A program made the translations under genes and the position numbers. The notes under the pieces are model-generated. The model made no database searches. It worked only from the letters and a program-made list of their open reading frames with translations, and was not told where the DNA came from. This document shows, piece after piece, positions 44,725 to 55,992 of a DNA stretch of 64,000 nt. Source of the DNA: Trichosphaerium sp. ATCC 40318 (lineage: Eukaryota; Discosea; Flabellinia; Trichosidae). Within the stretch, counting starts at the first letter, position 1, and the number at the start of each line of letters is the position of its first letter. The DNA is taken from positions 79,056 to 143,055 of the forward strand of contig JALMLS010000446.1 of NCBI GenBank assembly GCA_038496445.1, given 5' to 3'.

Positions 44725-46314
44725 TTACATTTGACTGTCTAGAGCAAAGTTATGCCTAATAACATTCACTTTGGCATCTTTTAGTATGTTGATACCCTTC
44801 ATTGTTATTGATGTACCTCCAACAATAACAGTATGAACATTTTTTAACTCTGCCATACCTTTGTTTGTTATACCCTTACAAAACCCAATGTTGATACTAT
44901 GAACATCTTTAAATGCTGTCAAACACTCATTAGTCAATTGTTGACAACATTGAAGGACAATGGTATGAACGCCAGAAAGTGCTTTTAAACCTGTATCTGT
45001 TACTGAAGTACTACTAAGGTCGATGTAGTGAACACCAGCAAGTGATGTAATGCCTTCATCTGTCACCCTAGTGCTTTCAAGGTTAATGGAATGAACACCT
45101 TTCAATGCTTTAATGCCTATGTCTGTCACATTATCACAGCAATGAAGGTCAATTCTATAAACGCCAGATAGTGCTCGTAAACTGTTATCAGTGATATGAC
45201 AGTTACTAAGGTTAATAGTATGAATTCCAGCAAGTGCCCTGATACCTTTGTCAGTCACTGAAGTATAACTGAGGTTAATAGAATGAGCTCCTTTTAAAGC
45301 TTTAATGCCATCATCTGTTATACTAACACACCCAGCAAGATCAATAGTATGAACTCCAGCTAGTGCTTTAATTCCATTATCAGTCACATTTGTATGTTCA
45401 AGCCTAATAGTATGAACGCCCTTTAAAGCTGATATACCTTCATCTGTCAGTAGCCCACAAAAACTAAGATTAATGGAATGAATTCCAGCAAGTGCCTTGA
45501 CACCTTCATCTGTTATGCTATCACACCAAGTAAGATCAATAGTATGAACACCAGAAAGTGCTTTAACGCCATCATCTGTTATTCTACCACACATACTAAG
45601 ATCAATAGTATGAACGCCAGCAAGTGCTTTAATACTGTAATCTGATATGCCACACCTAGTGAGAGAAATGGTATGAACTCCAGCAAGTGCTGTAACACCA
45701 TCATCTGTTATTCTACCACACCAACTAAGATCGATAGTATGAACGCCAGTAAGTGCTTTAAGACCATTATCTGTGACGTCAGTTTTTGCAACGTCTATTG
45801 TATGTACACCTTTCAATGCTTTAATACCCTTATCTGTTATTCGATTACACCTTTTAAGATGAATAGTATGAACACCAGAGAGTTCTTTAAGAGCGTCATC
45901 TGTGACATCAGTGTTTGAAAGGTCTATAGTATGAACACCTTTTAGTTCTTTTATGTCATCTTTTTTTACCTTGTTTCTTAAATATGTAACGTGTTGACAA
46001 CCAGCTAACAAAGAGAAGATTGTATTATCCATTTTACCCACATGAATCATAGTGTTAGTCAAGATTCCCTTGTACTCTCTTATCTTTACGATATCTTCTA
46101 CACGTTTGATATAAACCTGTTTGTAGCCCACAATATCGTGAATGACATCAGACATAAGATGACATGATTGAGCAACAGAAAACCTTTCTTTTTCTTCTGT
46201 AAGACGAAGAATATAGGAAATAACTTCAATAGGACAATCAAGAATAGACACTTCTTTTACCTTCGTCACTACAGACCTAATAAGGGAGTAAGCAAAACAT
46301 GTTTTAGTTTTCAT
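44725..46314 (-). CDS. F-box-like/LRR protein with near-identical GVHTI repeats (529 residues)
   Basis: One uninterrupted frame starts MKTKTCFAYSLIRSVVTKVK. The F-box-like head (ILDCPIEVISYILRLTEEKE, RFSVAQSCHLMSDVIHDIVG) matches the head of the protein at 39393-40547 closely. About 17 leucine-rich repeats follow, of two alternating kinds: the GVHTIDLSNTDVTDDALKEL type and a Cys-bearing type (GVHTIDLSWCGRITDDGVTA). Each repeat is 21 to 24 residues, and DNA copies are highly similar, so the array can change length by unequal crossing. Receptors of this build usually feed targets to SCF ligases, but the target is unknown and this is inference. The higher repeat number than the 384-residue copy is a visible length difference between paralogs. 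Confidence 0.88.
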   Translation of the reverse strand: MKTKTCFAYSLIRSVVTKVKEVSILDCPIEVISYILRLTEEKERFSVAQSCHLMSDVIHDIVGYKQVYIKRVEDIVKIREYKGILTNTMIHVGKMDNTIFSLLAGCQHVTYLRNKVKKDDIKELKGVHTIDLSNTDVTDDALKELSGVHTIHLKRCNRITDKGIKALKGVHTIDVAKTDVTDNGLKALTGVHTIDLSWCGRITDDGVTALAGVHTISLTRCGISDYSIKALAGVHTIDLSMCGRITDDGVKALSGVHTIDLTWCDSITDEGVKALAGIHSINLSFCGLLTDEGISALKGVHTIRLEHTNVTDNGIKALAGVHTIDLAGCVSITDDGIKALKGAHSINLSYTSVTDKGIRALAGIHTINLSNCHITDNSLRALSGVYRIDLHCCDNVTDIGIKALKGVHSINLESTRVTDEGITSLAGVHYIDLSSTSVTDTGLKALSGVHTIVLQCCQQLTNECLTAFKDVHSINIGFCKGITNKGMAELKNVHTVIVGGTSITMKGINILKDAKVNVIRHNFALDSQM

Positions 46315-46509
46315 TATTTACAAAAGGATAAAATACAAATAAGAAAGTAGTTTTTGTTCTTGGGCCTCGGGGCTCATTATCATACTTTCCCCAAAAAACT
46401 GTTTTAATAATTTACTACAGCATAAGAAAAGTGGACAGTGACAGAATACGTTGACATTACAAAACGACTCAAGTCAAGCCAAAAAAAAAAACTGATCATT
46501 CAAAGGAAA

Positions 46510-46793
46510 TTAGGACGTTTTCTTTCGGCGACGTTCGTTAAAACGTGGCGACCTTGTAGCATGTAGAATGGTTTTGAGGTAGCGACTAATTATTTGTACC
46601 TTTGCTTGTTTTTATCAGTTTTTAAAAGTTGGTCGAGTTGTTCGGCGATACTTCTGTTGGCAACGTCTAGAATACTTTCCATTTGTTTTATCAACGTTTG
46701 CTGTTGTTCTGCTTTAATTCCATTGAATGCTTCTTTATGGTTCTTTTGGAAGTAGCCTAAAGCTTGATCTAGCGAAACAAAAAAACAGCTCAT
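46510..46793 (-). CDS. Small coiled-coil protein with basic C-terminus
   Basis: Two exons. The start at 46793 (MSCFFVSLDQALGYFQKNHK) leads to a helical segment (EAFNGIKAEQQQTLIKQMES, ILDVANRSIAEQLDQLLKTD). A GTACAA donor and ACAAG acceptor join to SPRFNERRRKKTS and stop at 46510. The C-terminus looks like a nuclear-localisation patch. Length is about 80 residues. No domain was recognised, and a coil-forming or chromatin-associated role is only a guess. Repeats of Q and hydrophobic spacing favour a real gene. Confidence 0.5.
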
Positions 46794-46859
46794 GATTTGG
46801 TTAATGTGTGGGTGATTTCGGTAATTTAAGTAAGATGCTTAAGCGCTAAGGAGGTTCGT

Positions 46860-47151
46860 TTAACTATAGAGGAAAAACGCATAAATACCACGTGATCTTG
46901 CGTGAACGAACTCAAACATTGTGGGATGGTATCTTGAAAGTAGAGCTGCAGATTCACGCCGGAACTCTTGCTTGTGATTAGAAAGTGATACGGATATTCC
47001 AGTGCACGTGTTTTGAAACTCAACATTGAATCTCAATTTAACATTGTTAAAATGCGCGCATACTATTGATGTATCGATCACGAACGTAGCTGATGAAGGC
47101 AGGCGTAGTCTGCAGAATATTCTATCAAACGGAATACCAACTGACGATAAC
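46860..47151 (-). CDS. Possible exon, unknown
   Basis: An open minus-strand stretch reads LSSVGIPFDRIFCRLRLP, then SSATFVIDTSIVCAHFNNVK and CTGISVSLSNHKQEFRRESA, and ends at a stop at 46860. It follows an acceptor-like CAATAG. The composition looks protein-like, but I found no start exon and no family. The overlapping frame on the same strand is less convincing. Low confidence. Confidence 0.25.
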
Positions 47152-47305
47152 TATTGATAGGAGCTAATCATATGAATGATTGGACTACTAGCACAATGAC
47201 AAAACGTTGTCATCCGCAAGGTACTTCCACAAAGAAGTATTTAATAAATGAGGCTTACACAACAAGAACAGTAGCAGTAATAAAACAATTTTTTTATTCC
47301 TTATT

Positions 47306-48188
47306 CTAATACCCGCTCTTATAAAACCTATCTATATGAACACGTCCATCATCTCTCCACTGTTGATAAATACCATCTTTCTTACCATTATTATACAAAC
47401 AATGACTATGTAATTCACCATTAGCATGCCACTCTGTATACTCTCCATCAAGCTTTCCATTTTTATAAAAACAATGTTTAAACAATGTATCAGAACTGAA
47501 CCAGTTCTTATACTCTCCTTCTAAATTATTCCGTACATACTCACATGAAAGAACCAATTGTCCATCGTTTGACCACTGATTATAAGCACCATGCTTCATA
47601 CCATTATCATAAAAACAAGATAAAATCAGTTGACCTGATGTTGACCATTGCTTACAAAGTCCTTGTAATTTTCCGTTTTTGTAAGAACATTCAAGAATAA
47701 TCTGACCATTTGTTGACCATTTTTTGTACTCACCTTGATGCTTACCGTTGTGATAGTTGCACGTATTTACCAACTGACCTGTGATACACCATTTTTTATA
47801 CTCTCCTTGGCGCTTGCCGGCCTTGTAATGCCATTTTTTCGACAATTCGCCGGTGTAGCGCCATTTAGTACATTCGCCATCTCGTTGACCGTTATTCCAC
47901 CACTGTTGTTGTACACGGGCGTCGTCTCTAAATTTTAACCACTTGCCATGTTTTTTCAAGTCAGAGCTGAATCGAGTGCTTGTAGCGGTGTATCGACATA
48001 GTAAAGGCCATATCTTGTATGCACAAGGGCTACAATCAATGATACAAAGCTGTAATTCAAGAGGAAGCGTTAATAACGTCGAACGTGCTTCAGGGCGCTC
48101 TATTAGCTAAAAACGCGCGTAAGCCAAAACATGTCAAGTTCACTGTGACGCTTCAAACTAAATACAGTACCTTTCGTTTAAATGGCAT
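47306..48188 (-). CDS. MORN-variant repeat protein with F-box-like head (copy 2)
   Basis: Exon 1 is MPFKRK (start at 48188), a GTACTG donor follows, and exon 2 begins LIERPEARSTLLTLPLELQL. The F-box-like head (LCIIDCSPCAYKIWPLLCRY, then TRFSSDLKKHGKWLKF) leads into about eight MORN-variant repeats, such as GKRQGEYKKWCITGQLVNTC and GKHQGEYKKWSTNGQIILEC, ending at YKSGY. The basic micro-exon and the intron in the same place as in the protein at 6124-7153 show shared ancestry. The head is more diverged than the repeats. The gene faces the MORN gene at 48338 head to head, with about 150 bases between starts, so they may share regulatory DNA. Function unknown; likely a protein-interaction scaffold. 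Confidence 0.8.
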
Positions 48189-48337
48189 AATAATAGAAAC
48201 CAGGGGTTACGTAAGTGTTGGGTATTTCGATCTTGTGTTTGCGCGCCAAAATTACTTGTTTTCGCGGCTTAGCTGCAACGATACTTAAACTTTGTTGTTT
48301 CGTTCTTCAAAATATATTGCGACACCATAACCTTCTA

Positions 48338-49258
48338 ATGGCACAAGTACAGGTACGCTTCAAGACAACACGTGTTTAAATTAATAAAATACTATTCTAG
48401 GTCGTACATACACCTCTTACTTTAAATGACAACCCTAAGCATCACATAACCTTGGTTGAGCTTCCCACGGAACTACAGCTAGATATGATAGATTTAAGCT
48501 TAGAAATGTACATAAAATGGCCTCTGCTATCCCCTTTAGGTGCATTGAGCAGTGGACGCTTTGATCAGGACTTACAACGGCATGGAAGGTGGAAAAAGTA
48601 CTACCAAAACAAGATTTATAAACTAGAGACCTGGGATCACGGTTGTCGCCATGGAGAGCATAAGAGATGGTATGAGAATGGTGTATTAAGAGAGTATTAT
48701 AAGTTTGTTGAAGGGAAACTTAACGGAGAGTACATGGAGTATCATAAAAATGGTAACATATCAACACAGAGTTTTTATGTTGATGGCAAAATGAATGGTC
48801 TAGAAATACAATACAAAGAAAGTGATAATAGTATTGAAACTGAATGTTTTTATAAAGATGGTAATCGTCATGGATTGTTTAAACAGTATGGATATAATGG
48901 TATTCTTCTTTCACAAATTCAATACAAAAATAATAGATATCATGGTAAGTATATCACGTGGTATGCAAATGGAAATAAGCAAGTAGAGTGCTATTATAGA
49001 AGAGGTAAGTTTCATGGCAGATATAAAAAATGGGCTTTTAGTGGAGCTAGACTGTGTGGTTGTTTTTATAAGCTAGGTAAAGTCGAAGGGTACCATAAGT
49101 CATGGCATAGTAATGGTCAGCTACGGACTATTTGTCATTATAAGAATGGCATAAAGGACGGCGAGTATAAAGAGTACAGGCGGAGTGGAACTTTAGCAAA
49201 TCATTGTGTGTACAGAAATGATGAATTGATTAGTGAGAAACAATTAACAATGTATTAA
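48338..49258 (+). CDS. MORN-variant repeat protein with F-box-like head (copy 3)
   Basis: Exon 1 is MAQVQ (start at 48338). A GTACGC donor and ATTCTAG acceptor join to VVHTPLTLNDNPKHHITLVE. The head is LPTELQLDMIDLSLEMYIKW, then PLLSPLGALSSGRFDQDL. About nine MORN-variant repeats follow, for example GCRHGEHKRWYENGVLREYY, GKLNGEYMEYHKNGNISTQ and GKVEGYHKSWHSNGQLRTIC. The micro-exon followed by the LP-x-E-L head is conserved with the copies at 6124 and 47306. A third common element, KWPLLS, marks the head. These proteins may recruit partners via the MORN ladder while the head docks a ligase or other complex, which is inference. Confidence 0.85.
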
Positions 49259-49425
49259 ATATTACTATTACTAGAGTAGTTTGTATGCATAGGATAAGGT
49301 GAAGATACACTTTACTTAGATAAACATACATAAGAGAAGCGATATCTTACAGTTTAATGTGATAGTAAACAATGCAATCAAAAATTAACAGAAAACAAGA
49401 ATAAGAATGATAAAGCAAGCAGCAT
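49259..49425. other. Convergent 3' region
   Basis: A short gap between the MORN copy 3 end and the P450 gene end. No gene. Confidence 0.4.
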
Positions 49426-51548
49426 CTATGGTTGCCTCTTTATTAATTTTATATCAAGATCATGCCTGAACATTGGAATAAAGTTCTTTGACTCATTTTG
49501 AGATTCCATTGCTGAACATTTACAAGCAAGACGAATGAGATATACTTTTAATTCAAGAGTTGCTAATTTATATCCTACACAAATGTTAGTCACAGTTGCA
49601 TCCTAACAAAGTTATGTGTTGGTTTACATACCAATACACATGCGTGAACCTCCTCCAAATGGTGCAAAACGATCATTTTTAATTGATTCATCAATGAATC
49701 TTTGTGGCTTAAACTAAAAGTACTATTGAGCTCTTTGTTTTGTGCTTATATGTACCTCTTCTGGATCACTAAATCTTTTTGGATCTCTATGAAGTGCTGG
49801 TACTTGAACAGTAGCCATCCAAGCCTTTGGTAACTCATGGTTCTTTAACAAAGTATTAGCAAACAAATACAAGTCAACAAAAAAAAAAAAAAAAATACCA
49901 TAGGCGTTTTCATATCTTCTTTAGCAACACGATGTAATCCTGATACTGGTGGAGCAAGTCTTAGAACCTAGAGGGATAATCAATATGAATATTAGTAGTG
50001 ACATTAAATAGTGTACCTCTTTTATAGTTGCATCCAAGTAAGAAAGTCCTCCAATCAAATCGAAATCTTCAGATGTTAACTGTCTGTCAAATTCCTTTAC
50101 TTCGTCGTATACTTTAGTGAGTACATCTGGATTTTTAGCCATAAAGTAAAGGACTGAAGAAAACGTAGAAGATGTTGTGTCAAACCCTAGTTTCGCGAAA
50201 TGTCAACAATCACCAGATTGAAGCAAGTGTAGTACCTCCAAATAGCAACATAAGAGCTTGATCTAACACAGCATCTCTTGCTAACTTTTGCCCATTCTCA
50301 TCCCTAATAGAAATTTAATCACCACGTCTAGTACTACAAGATATACTCGGCACTCAATAGGTAGTCTAGTGTACTCGCCAACTCAGAAGGCTATATCATG
50401 TATTATTAAAAAGGTGAAGTAGACAACTTAAAGAAAGAAAAGTTTGCTTACCTCAGCCTTTGCAAGCTTTGCTTCGATAATGTCGTTTATTTTACTTTTC
50501 AGTGTACGACGTGCTTTTAATGCAGTACCATAATTGGTACCAGGTATATCAAAAGGAAATAATGTAACAAAACCACCATACTAGAAGCGGTCAGTACGGA
50601 GGATAGAAAAAAAAAGTTGTTATTAAAAAAAAAGAACAAGTGGAGACACTTCGACATTGGAACTCACCCAATCAGTATACAAATCAATTATTTCTTTAAC
50701 ATCGCTTTCGGTCAATAAGTCTCCAATAAGAACAGTTGTAGCCTATAAAACGAGATGAGTTAGTTGCCTGTCTTAAAAATCTGAGGTAAGATTAAGACGA
50801 TTGCACACTCACAATATTGAAAGTAAAGACACGTGCTTCCTTACGGACTTCAAAAAATCCTTTTTTAAGCAGCCACATATCAATATGCCTGTCTATAACC
50901 TCACTAATCTTAGGCATATAGGCACGAAGAGCTCTAAAAAAAAGTGAAAAAATTGCAGTTACAAGACAGATAAAAAATTGACGATCAACGCACTTACCTT
51001 GTTGTATACGCAGCACCAACAAGACTACGCTGTCTTCTATATTTTTTACCAACTGGACAAGAAGCAAGAGCATGCTCTCCAAGAAGTTTCTTAATATGAT
51101 TCGGTGTGCCATGATCAAGACCCTTAAAGTCTTAATAGACAAGCCACAACCAAAAAGAGAAAGGAAGGAATTGAGTACAACGAAAAGCAAAAAGAACAAA
51201 CACACTCACTCACCCTATTTGTGAATAGAAACTTTGTATCATCAGTTACAATACCGTCTACCAAGAAAATACTTGTGGATATTTCTCCATGCTTTTCAAG
51301 GCTATCTTGAAAGTATTGCTTTCCTTTATCGGAGAATACTGTTCCGGTATGTCCTATGAGCGGTAAACCTGCGTTTTGATTAGTTTAATTGCACATCAAC
51401 TCAACAATAGCTGCGTAGGTCGTATAACGGTATTTCTAGGCGTACCCCAGTCTCCATGAGGTAAATTAGAGCGCATTCTTTTTCTTCTCATTGAAAGTAC
51501 CCATAAGAGTACTACAACAATACTCCCTATCGCAATATACAAAACCAT
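49426..51548 (-). CDS. Cytochrome P450 (microsomal, CYP26/CYP120-like build)
   Basis: The start at 51548 gives an N-terminal membrane anchor (MVLYIAIGSIVVVLLWVL) and a basic stop (SMRRKRMRSN). A GDWGLPLIGHTG segment spliced across the first intron matches the P450 Pro/Gly-rich hinge. The ExxR helix is in KEVLRLAPPVSG, and the heme-thiolate loop is intact as RFAPFGGGSRMCIG (FxxGxRxCxG). GYKLATLELKVYLIRLACKC follows as helix L, and the end is KLIKRQP. I-helix details are unclear between exons. P450s are ER-bound monooxygenases that need a reductase partner. The GLPLIGHT and heme-loop style resembles the CYP85-clan-like group that includes CYP26 and CYP120, which act on retinoids, steroids and other isoprenoids. 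Substrate is inference. The exon count is about 11. Confidence 0.9.
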
Positions 51549-52044
51549 CTCTTCGGAACAAGATTCCTGAAACTCGATGTCCAAATCAAGCAGGATAGTT
51601 TTACAAAACAAGAAACTGTCAAGGCAAAAAAAAAGAAAACATTTGACTATGCGCAAATTGTTCTCTTACCTTGCACCTAACGAAAAATATCAAGGTAGGC
51701 ACAGTCGCAAATGCTTACTATACGATTCAGGGTTGCTAACACGATTCATCTACATAGTTGTTTCAAAAAGAAGTATCACGTTTTGTTACTTATTTTTGCT
51801 TGGTTTATCTACTTTGCTACTTTGCAACTTCGGCAACTTTTGTTGTACCTTACAATAACACTCGCAAAAGAAAATAAGGGGTGATGTAATTGCACTAAAT
51901 ACATTCGTCATGTGCACTCAAAAGACAGAGATATTTATTTACCTACAGTATTTACATTATCCAGGGAACAGCACTCAAAGAAGTATTTTGCTAACAAGGC
52001 GATTGAACAAGCCAACTAAAGCACCCTCTGAGGAGTTCCCTCTA
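51549..52044. other. Intergenic
   Basis: This gap lies between the P450 start and the short MORN gene end, both on the minus strand. No gene was recognised; the frames are shadows. Confidence 0.4.
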
Positions 52045-52577
52045 TCAAATATAAATAGCGTCTTCAGGATCCTTAACGTAATAGGATTGCTCAAACGGTA
52101 TACGTGAGAAATCCCATGTACAATCTCCTTCACGGCTGCCATTCACATAATGACATTGCGCACATTTACCGTTGAAGTACCAAGTCTTATGCTCTCCCTC
52201 TTTCTTACCATCAACATAGTGCATTTGCTCATATAATATACCATTATTATGCCATACTTTACGCTCACCATGTAGTTTACCATGTCTATAATGCTCTGAA
52301 ACTAAAATAGATGGCTTCTCGGTGTTTCTTTTGCTTATTTTTCGCCACGTGCCATGTTTTTCCAAAACTTGATTAAACCTCGTTGTAGTTGCACTGTATT
52401 TTGATAAGAGAGGCCATATTAGATACAATTCTACATCTAAATCTATAATACAAAGGTGTAGCTCTACAGGGAGTTCCAGTAGATGGAATTTCTCTAAGGT
52501 AGAGCTATTTGTCTAGATAGTACATCGTTAGCGCTCTGTATTGGCTGTAGACGCGCCGTATATGGTTTTTTTGCCAT
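52045..52577 (-). pseudogene. Short MORN/F-box-like copy, possibly decayed
   Basis: The head is present (ELPVELHLCIIDLDVELYLI, then WPLLSKYSATTTRFNQVLEK) with three MORN-like repeats (GKLHGERKVWHNNGILYEQM, GKKEGEHKTWYFNGKCAQCH). The copy ends early with an unusual tail (SRIPFEQSYYVKDPEDAIYI). A possible first exon (MAKKPYTARLQPIQSAND, from 52577) would need an intron of only about 32 bases to keep frame, so it may be a truncated or dying copy rather than an active gene. Relatives have eight to ten repeats. It sits head to head with the SMYD5-like gene, with 180 bases between starts. Confidence 0.55.
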
Positions 52578-52757
52578 CAAAGTAGTCGGTTTCTTTAGAC
52601 GTTAACGGGTATTGGTATGACGATATGAATAAGTCAAAGTTAATGCAGAAGATCCCGTTAAGCAAATGAAAAACGGAATTTACCGAAAACTGTTGTGCAC
52701 GTGTTTTAACGAGAAAAAACAAGAATTTTTTTGAAACTCGCTTTTTTATTAGGCACA

Positions 52758-54452
52758 ATGGAAGACAAGGCAGCAGATTATTATACCAAGTTTCTCAAAA
52801 CGCAAAAAATAGACGGTGTACGCGTTGGGACGAGTGGAATTGCTGGTAAGGGCGTTTTTGCTACAAAAGCTTTCAAAGCCGGTGATTTGCTTTTTAGAGA
52901 GGTACAGTAACGTTATAATGGCGTAATTTGAGTAATGTTGTACCTTAGACTCCTCTTGTTTCCAATTTAGAATTAGAAGTGCGGGTACGCATCGAATATA
53001 ATATGAGAACGTCCTCAGGTTGTTTAGAATTTGCCTTGCTGTCATCATTGCAGAAAATGGGTAAATAGCCTTGAATGGCAACTACACTACCTAATGGCAA
53101 CAGAAGAGTACGTAAAAGCAATTATAAACGATAGTACACTATTGACAACAATCGTACAGCCACCCACCACTTCCAAAGTTTAAAGAATACGTTGAAACGC
53201 TCAAAAAAGAAGGATACACATTCAAAGACGCCATAATATGCTCGAAAAGCGGTAAAACATTTTGTTCCAAAGAATGTGAAGACGCTGCTGGAAATCAATA
53301 CCACAAACTCCTCCAGTTTGTATGCATAGTATTTTGCTGTTCATGGTATTAAAGAAATACTGTTTAGCCGGTACCAGAGGAAGATAAAGATCCCGTTCCA
53401 CTTCAGATTTTTGAAAATATTGCTTACTGTACGTTGTCTTCAAACCACCTCTACTAACTCTTCTAGTGGAAAATGAAGGTTTTATTTGTGCAGCCAGACT
53501 CCTTGCGTCAATTATACTCACAGCAGAGAGTAATGGAGGAGATGTAGAATCGGCAAAACTCCCAGCAGTACTTTTTCAAAGCGTAAGTTAATTTCATCTG
53601 GTTTTTTTCAGTGATTTTCTCGTTTGTTTGTTGCGCGTTTGCTTTATTGAACGAATATTGGTAGTCTCTATGGTGGGATGTTGTATCTAAACCAGATGAT
53701 GAGATATCAGATGAGGACTGGAAGAAGGAATTGAAGCAAACTGTTGTTGATGTTTTTACAGCGTTAAATCTTGGTATAACATCTAATGCAACACTTAAAT
53801 ACGCTGACAAATACAAAGAGAGTATCCTTGACACTAAAAAAATCTGAAACTTTTCTTCAAAGAGCGTTGCTCGCATTTTCCTTTTTTTTTCTGATAAAAA
53901 ACAACCCCTTAACATCAAGTCTTGACCGTTGAGTTTTTCTCACGTCTTTGCTCTGTTATGGACATGAATTGTGTTGAACTTGTTGTACCATCACCTCTGG
54001 CACCATATTTTGATGAAAATAAGGATGATAAGAATGTCAACGAAGTACTTGAATACCTAGCAAAGATGTACTCTGAAAACTTTGATGTTGATGATCCAGA
54101 AACTCAAATTGCTTTCGAGTTTCCAGAACTAAGAGGTGCAGTTCTTTGTGCTATTCAAGGTAGTATGAACCACTCTTGCAGGTATCCAAAGATAACGCTA
54201 TAACCTTTTTCCACTTATATTGAACCTAGTCCTAACTGTCAAGTTTTCAAAGATCATAAGACATATCATGGAGATACTTTAGTTTTTGCAACTTGTGATA
54301 TTGAAGAAGGTCAAGAGTTGTTTATTTCTTATATAGACACAGATTTAGATGTTGATGAACGTCAGGAATTATTAGAAAAGCCTTACGGGTTTATATGTAA
54401 TTGTGAAAAATGTAAAAAAGAAATGGAACAAAACGAAGAAAAAAGTGAATAA
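52758..54452 (+). CDS. SMYD5/SET5-type SET-domain lysine methyltransferase
   Basis: The start (MEDKAADYYTKFLKTQKIDG) leads to the SET-I strand (GTSGIAGKGVFATKAFKAGD, then LLFRE and TPLVSNLELE). A MYND-like zinc cluster follows in CSKSGKTFCSKECEDAAGN. Later exons give LAPYFDENKDDKNVNEVLEY, the NHSC catalytic motif (QGSMNHSC then PNCQVF), the GQELFISYIDTDLDVDERQE motif and the post-SET CNCEKCKK. These are the key motifs of SET enzymes: SAM binding (GKGVFA), NHSC, and the catalytic Tyr in ISYID. Enzymes of this type methylate histone or other lysines. Introns are short. Total about 420 residues, normal for SMYD5-like proteins. Confidence 0.85.
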
Positions 54453-54947
54453 AAGACCGTTATCAATTTGACTATTATTTCACATACTGATACTTCATAA
54501 ACATAATAAGCTAGTAGCAAAAAAAACATATTACCGGCTATTCTATAACGGCCAAGCTAAAAATCCTTTTTTTTTCTTATGAAAACAAGTACTCCTTTCT
54601 TTTCACTAACCTTGCATTGTATGCTATTGCTTTTGAGCTTATATTTTGGTCTTATCGGCGCAGCTGATTAAAATATTGTAAGATCCATCACTGCAAGCTC
54701 TCGCTAGTTTCATAACCTCATTTCCTTTTTTACCTTAAATAGATCAGGGTTAAAAAGTTTGGTTGGAAACAAAAGTTAGTTGTTGTGGGTTGTTGAGGCA
54801 ATCAATTGGAGGGTAAACGATTAAACCACCCATAGATTTTGTACTAGAATACTTACCAAAGCAGGATTGTAGATTTTATTTACTGCCTGAATTGAAAGGT
54901 ATTTAATAATCTGTGGTCAAATCTGTTTATTTATATTGTTACCCAAC
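54453..54947. other. Intergenic
   Basis: No gene recognised. AT-rich with poly-T tracts. Confidence 0.4.
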
Positions 54948-55869
54948 ATGATACTGACACGTGTGTCCGTAATAGTTCTTTTTTTTGCGAGCTTGGTGAC
55001 AAGCGAGTACTTAGTTTGGACATCTGGCGTACAAATAAGGATTTTATTATTCTATTGGCGTTAACACCAATCTCGTAGACGGACGTGAATGTATCAGAGA
55101 GGAAAGCGAAAAACTTGTTAGAGCTAACCAATGTAGAAAATTAGCACCAGGCCTTTACGTTCGGTACGTAAACTCAATCGCATAACGATTAATAACTGTC
55201 TGCTGTACTGTAGGCCCATTATTCGCTCTGATACTGAGCTCGAACTAGAATATTCTGATTCTTGCACCGGCCCTAGAAGTTCCTCACGCACGTGATTGTT
55301 ATCCAAAATAATAGTTTATTGCTTCGTAGAAATATACACAAACGGGGTGTGTCTCGAACCTGAAGGCTACTCATTCTCTTTCAGGGCCAATCTTAAACGA
55401 TACAATAACAGTTTGCTTAAAAGTCGTACGACCATCATACCACCCCACAACGCTTAAATTAATTATAGACTATCCGAACTCAACCTGTAAATCGTTTAGT
55501 TTTCGTACCTTATCTGTGTTAAACTATTGCTATCATCGCTCTATCGATGCTTATGCAAAGTTAAACGTGACTGGAAACACCACAACTGAGTATCAATATA
55601 CTGACGAGGATTGTACCGTTCCTTTCAGAATACCAACACCAGCTCCCTTGCACCAATGCTATAATGCCTCAAGTCAATTTTATTTAGAATTTGTCACCTA
55701 CGAATTATTCGATCACACAAACCTTCCACCACCTACACCGGCCCCCACAAGTATTGTGAACCCTCCCTTTACCACACCTTCCATAGCCAGTAACACGTTC
55801 CTCCTGGTGCCATATGTGGTGCTGTCTCTTTCATTTTGCGTTGCAATTCACAATATGATGTTATTTTAA
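54948..55869 (+). CDS. Small secreted, probably GPI-anchored protein
   Basis: The start gives a signal peptide (MILTRVSVIVLFFASLVTSE). Exons continue with DGRECIREESEKLVRANQCR, IYTNGVCLEPEGYSFSFRAN, TCKSFSFRTLSVLNYCYHRS and TEYQYTDEDCTVPFRIPTPA. A Thr/Pro-rich stalk (LPPPTPAPTSIVNPPFTTPS) precedes a hydrophobic end (NTFLLVPYVVLSLSFCVAIH), the usual GPI signal. Cysteines are evenly spread and suggest disulfide bonding. No family recognised. Exon borders between 55040 and 55330 are approximate, and one inferred donor (GTTCCT) is unusual. It probably acts at the cell surface. Confidence 0.55.
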
Positions 55870-55992
55870 ATAAATGAGTATGCGGATTGGTAGCCTCTCC
55901 GCAACTTCCTTTTACTTTTTACGTATAGAGTTGTATCAGACTACACGCTCACTTTGTGACTTAACATTTACTTCTCTTGAAAGAATAAGACC

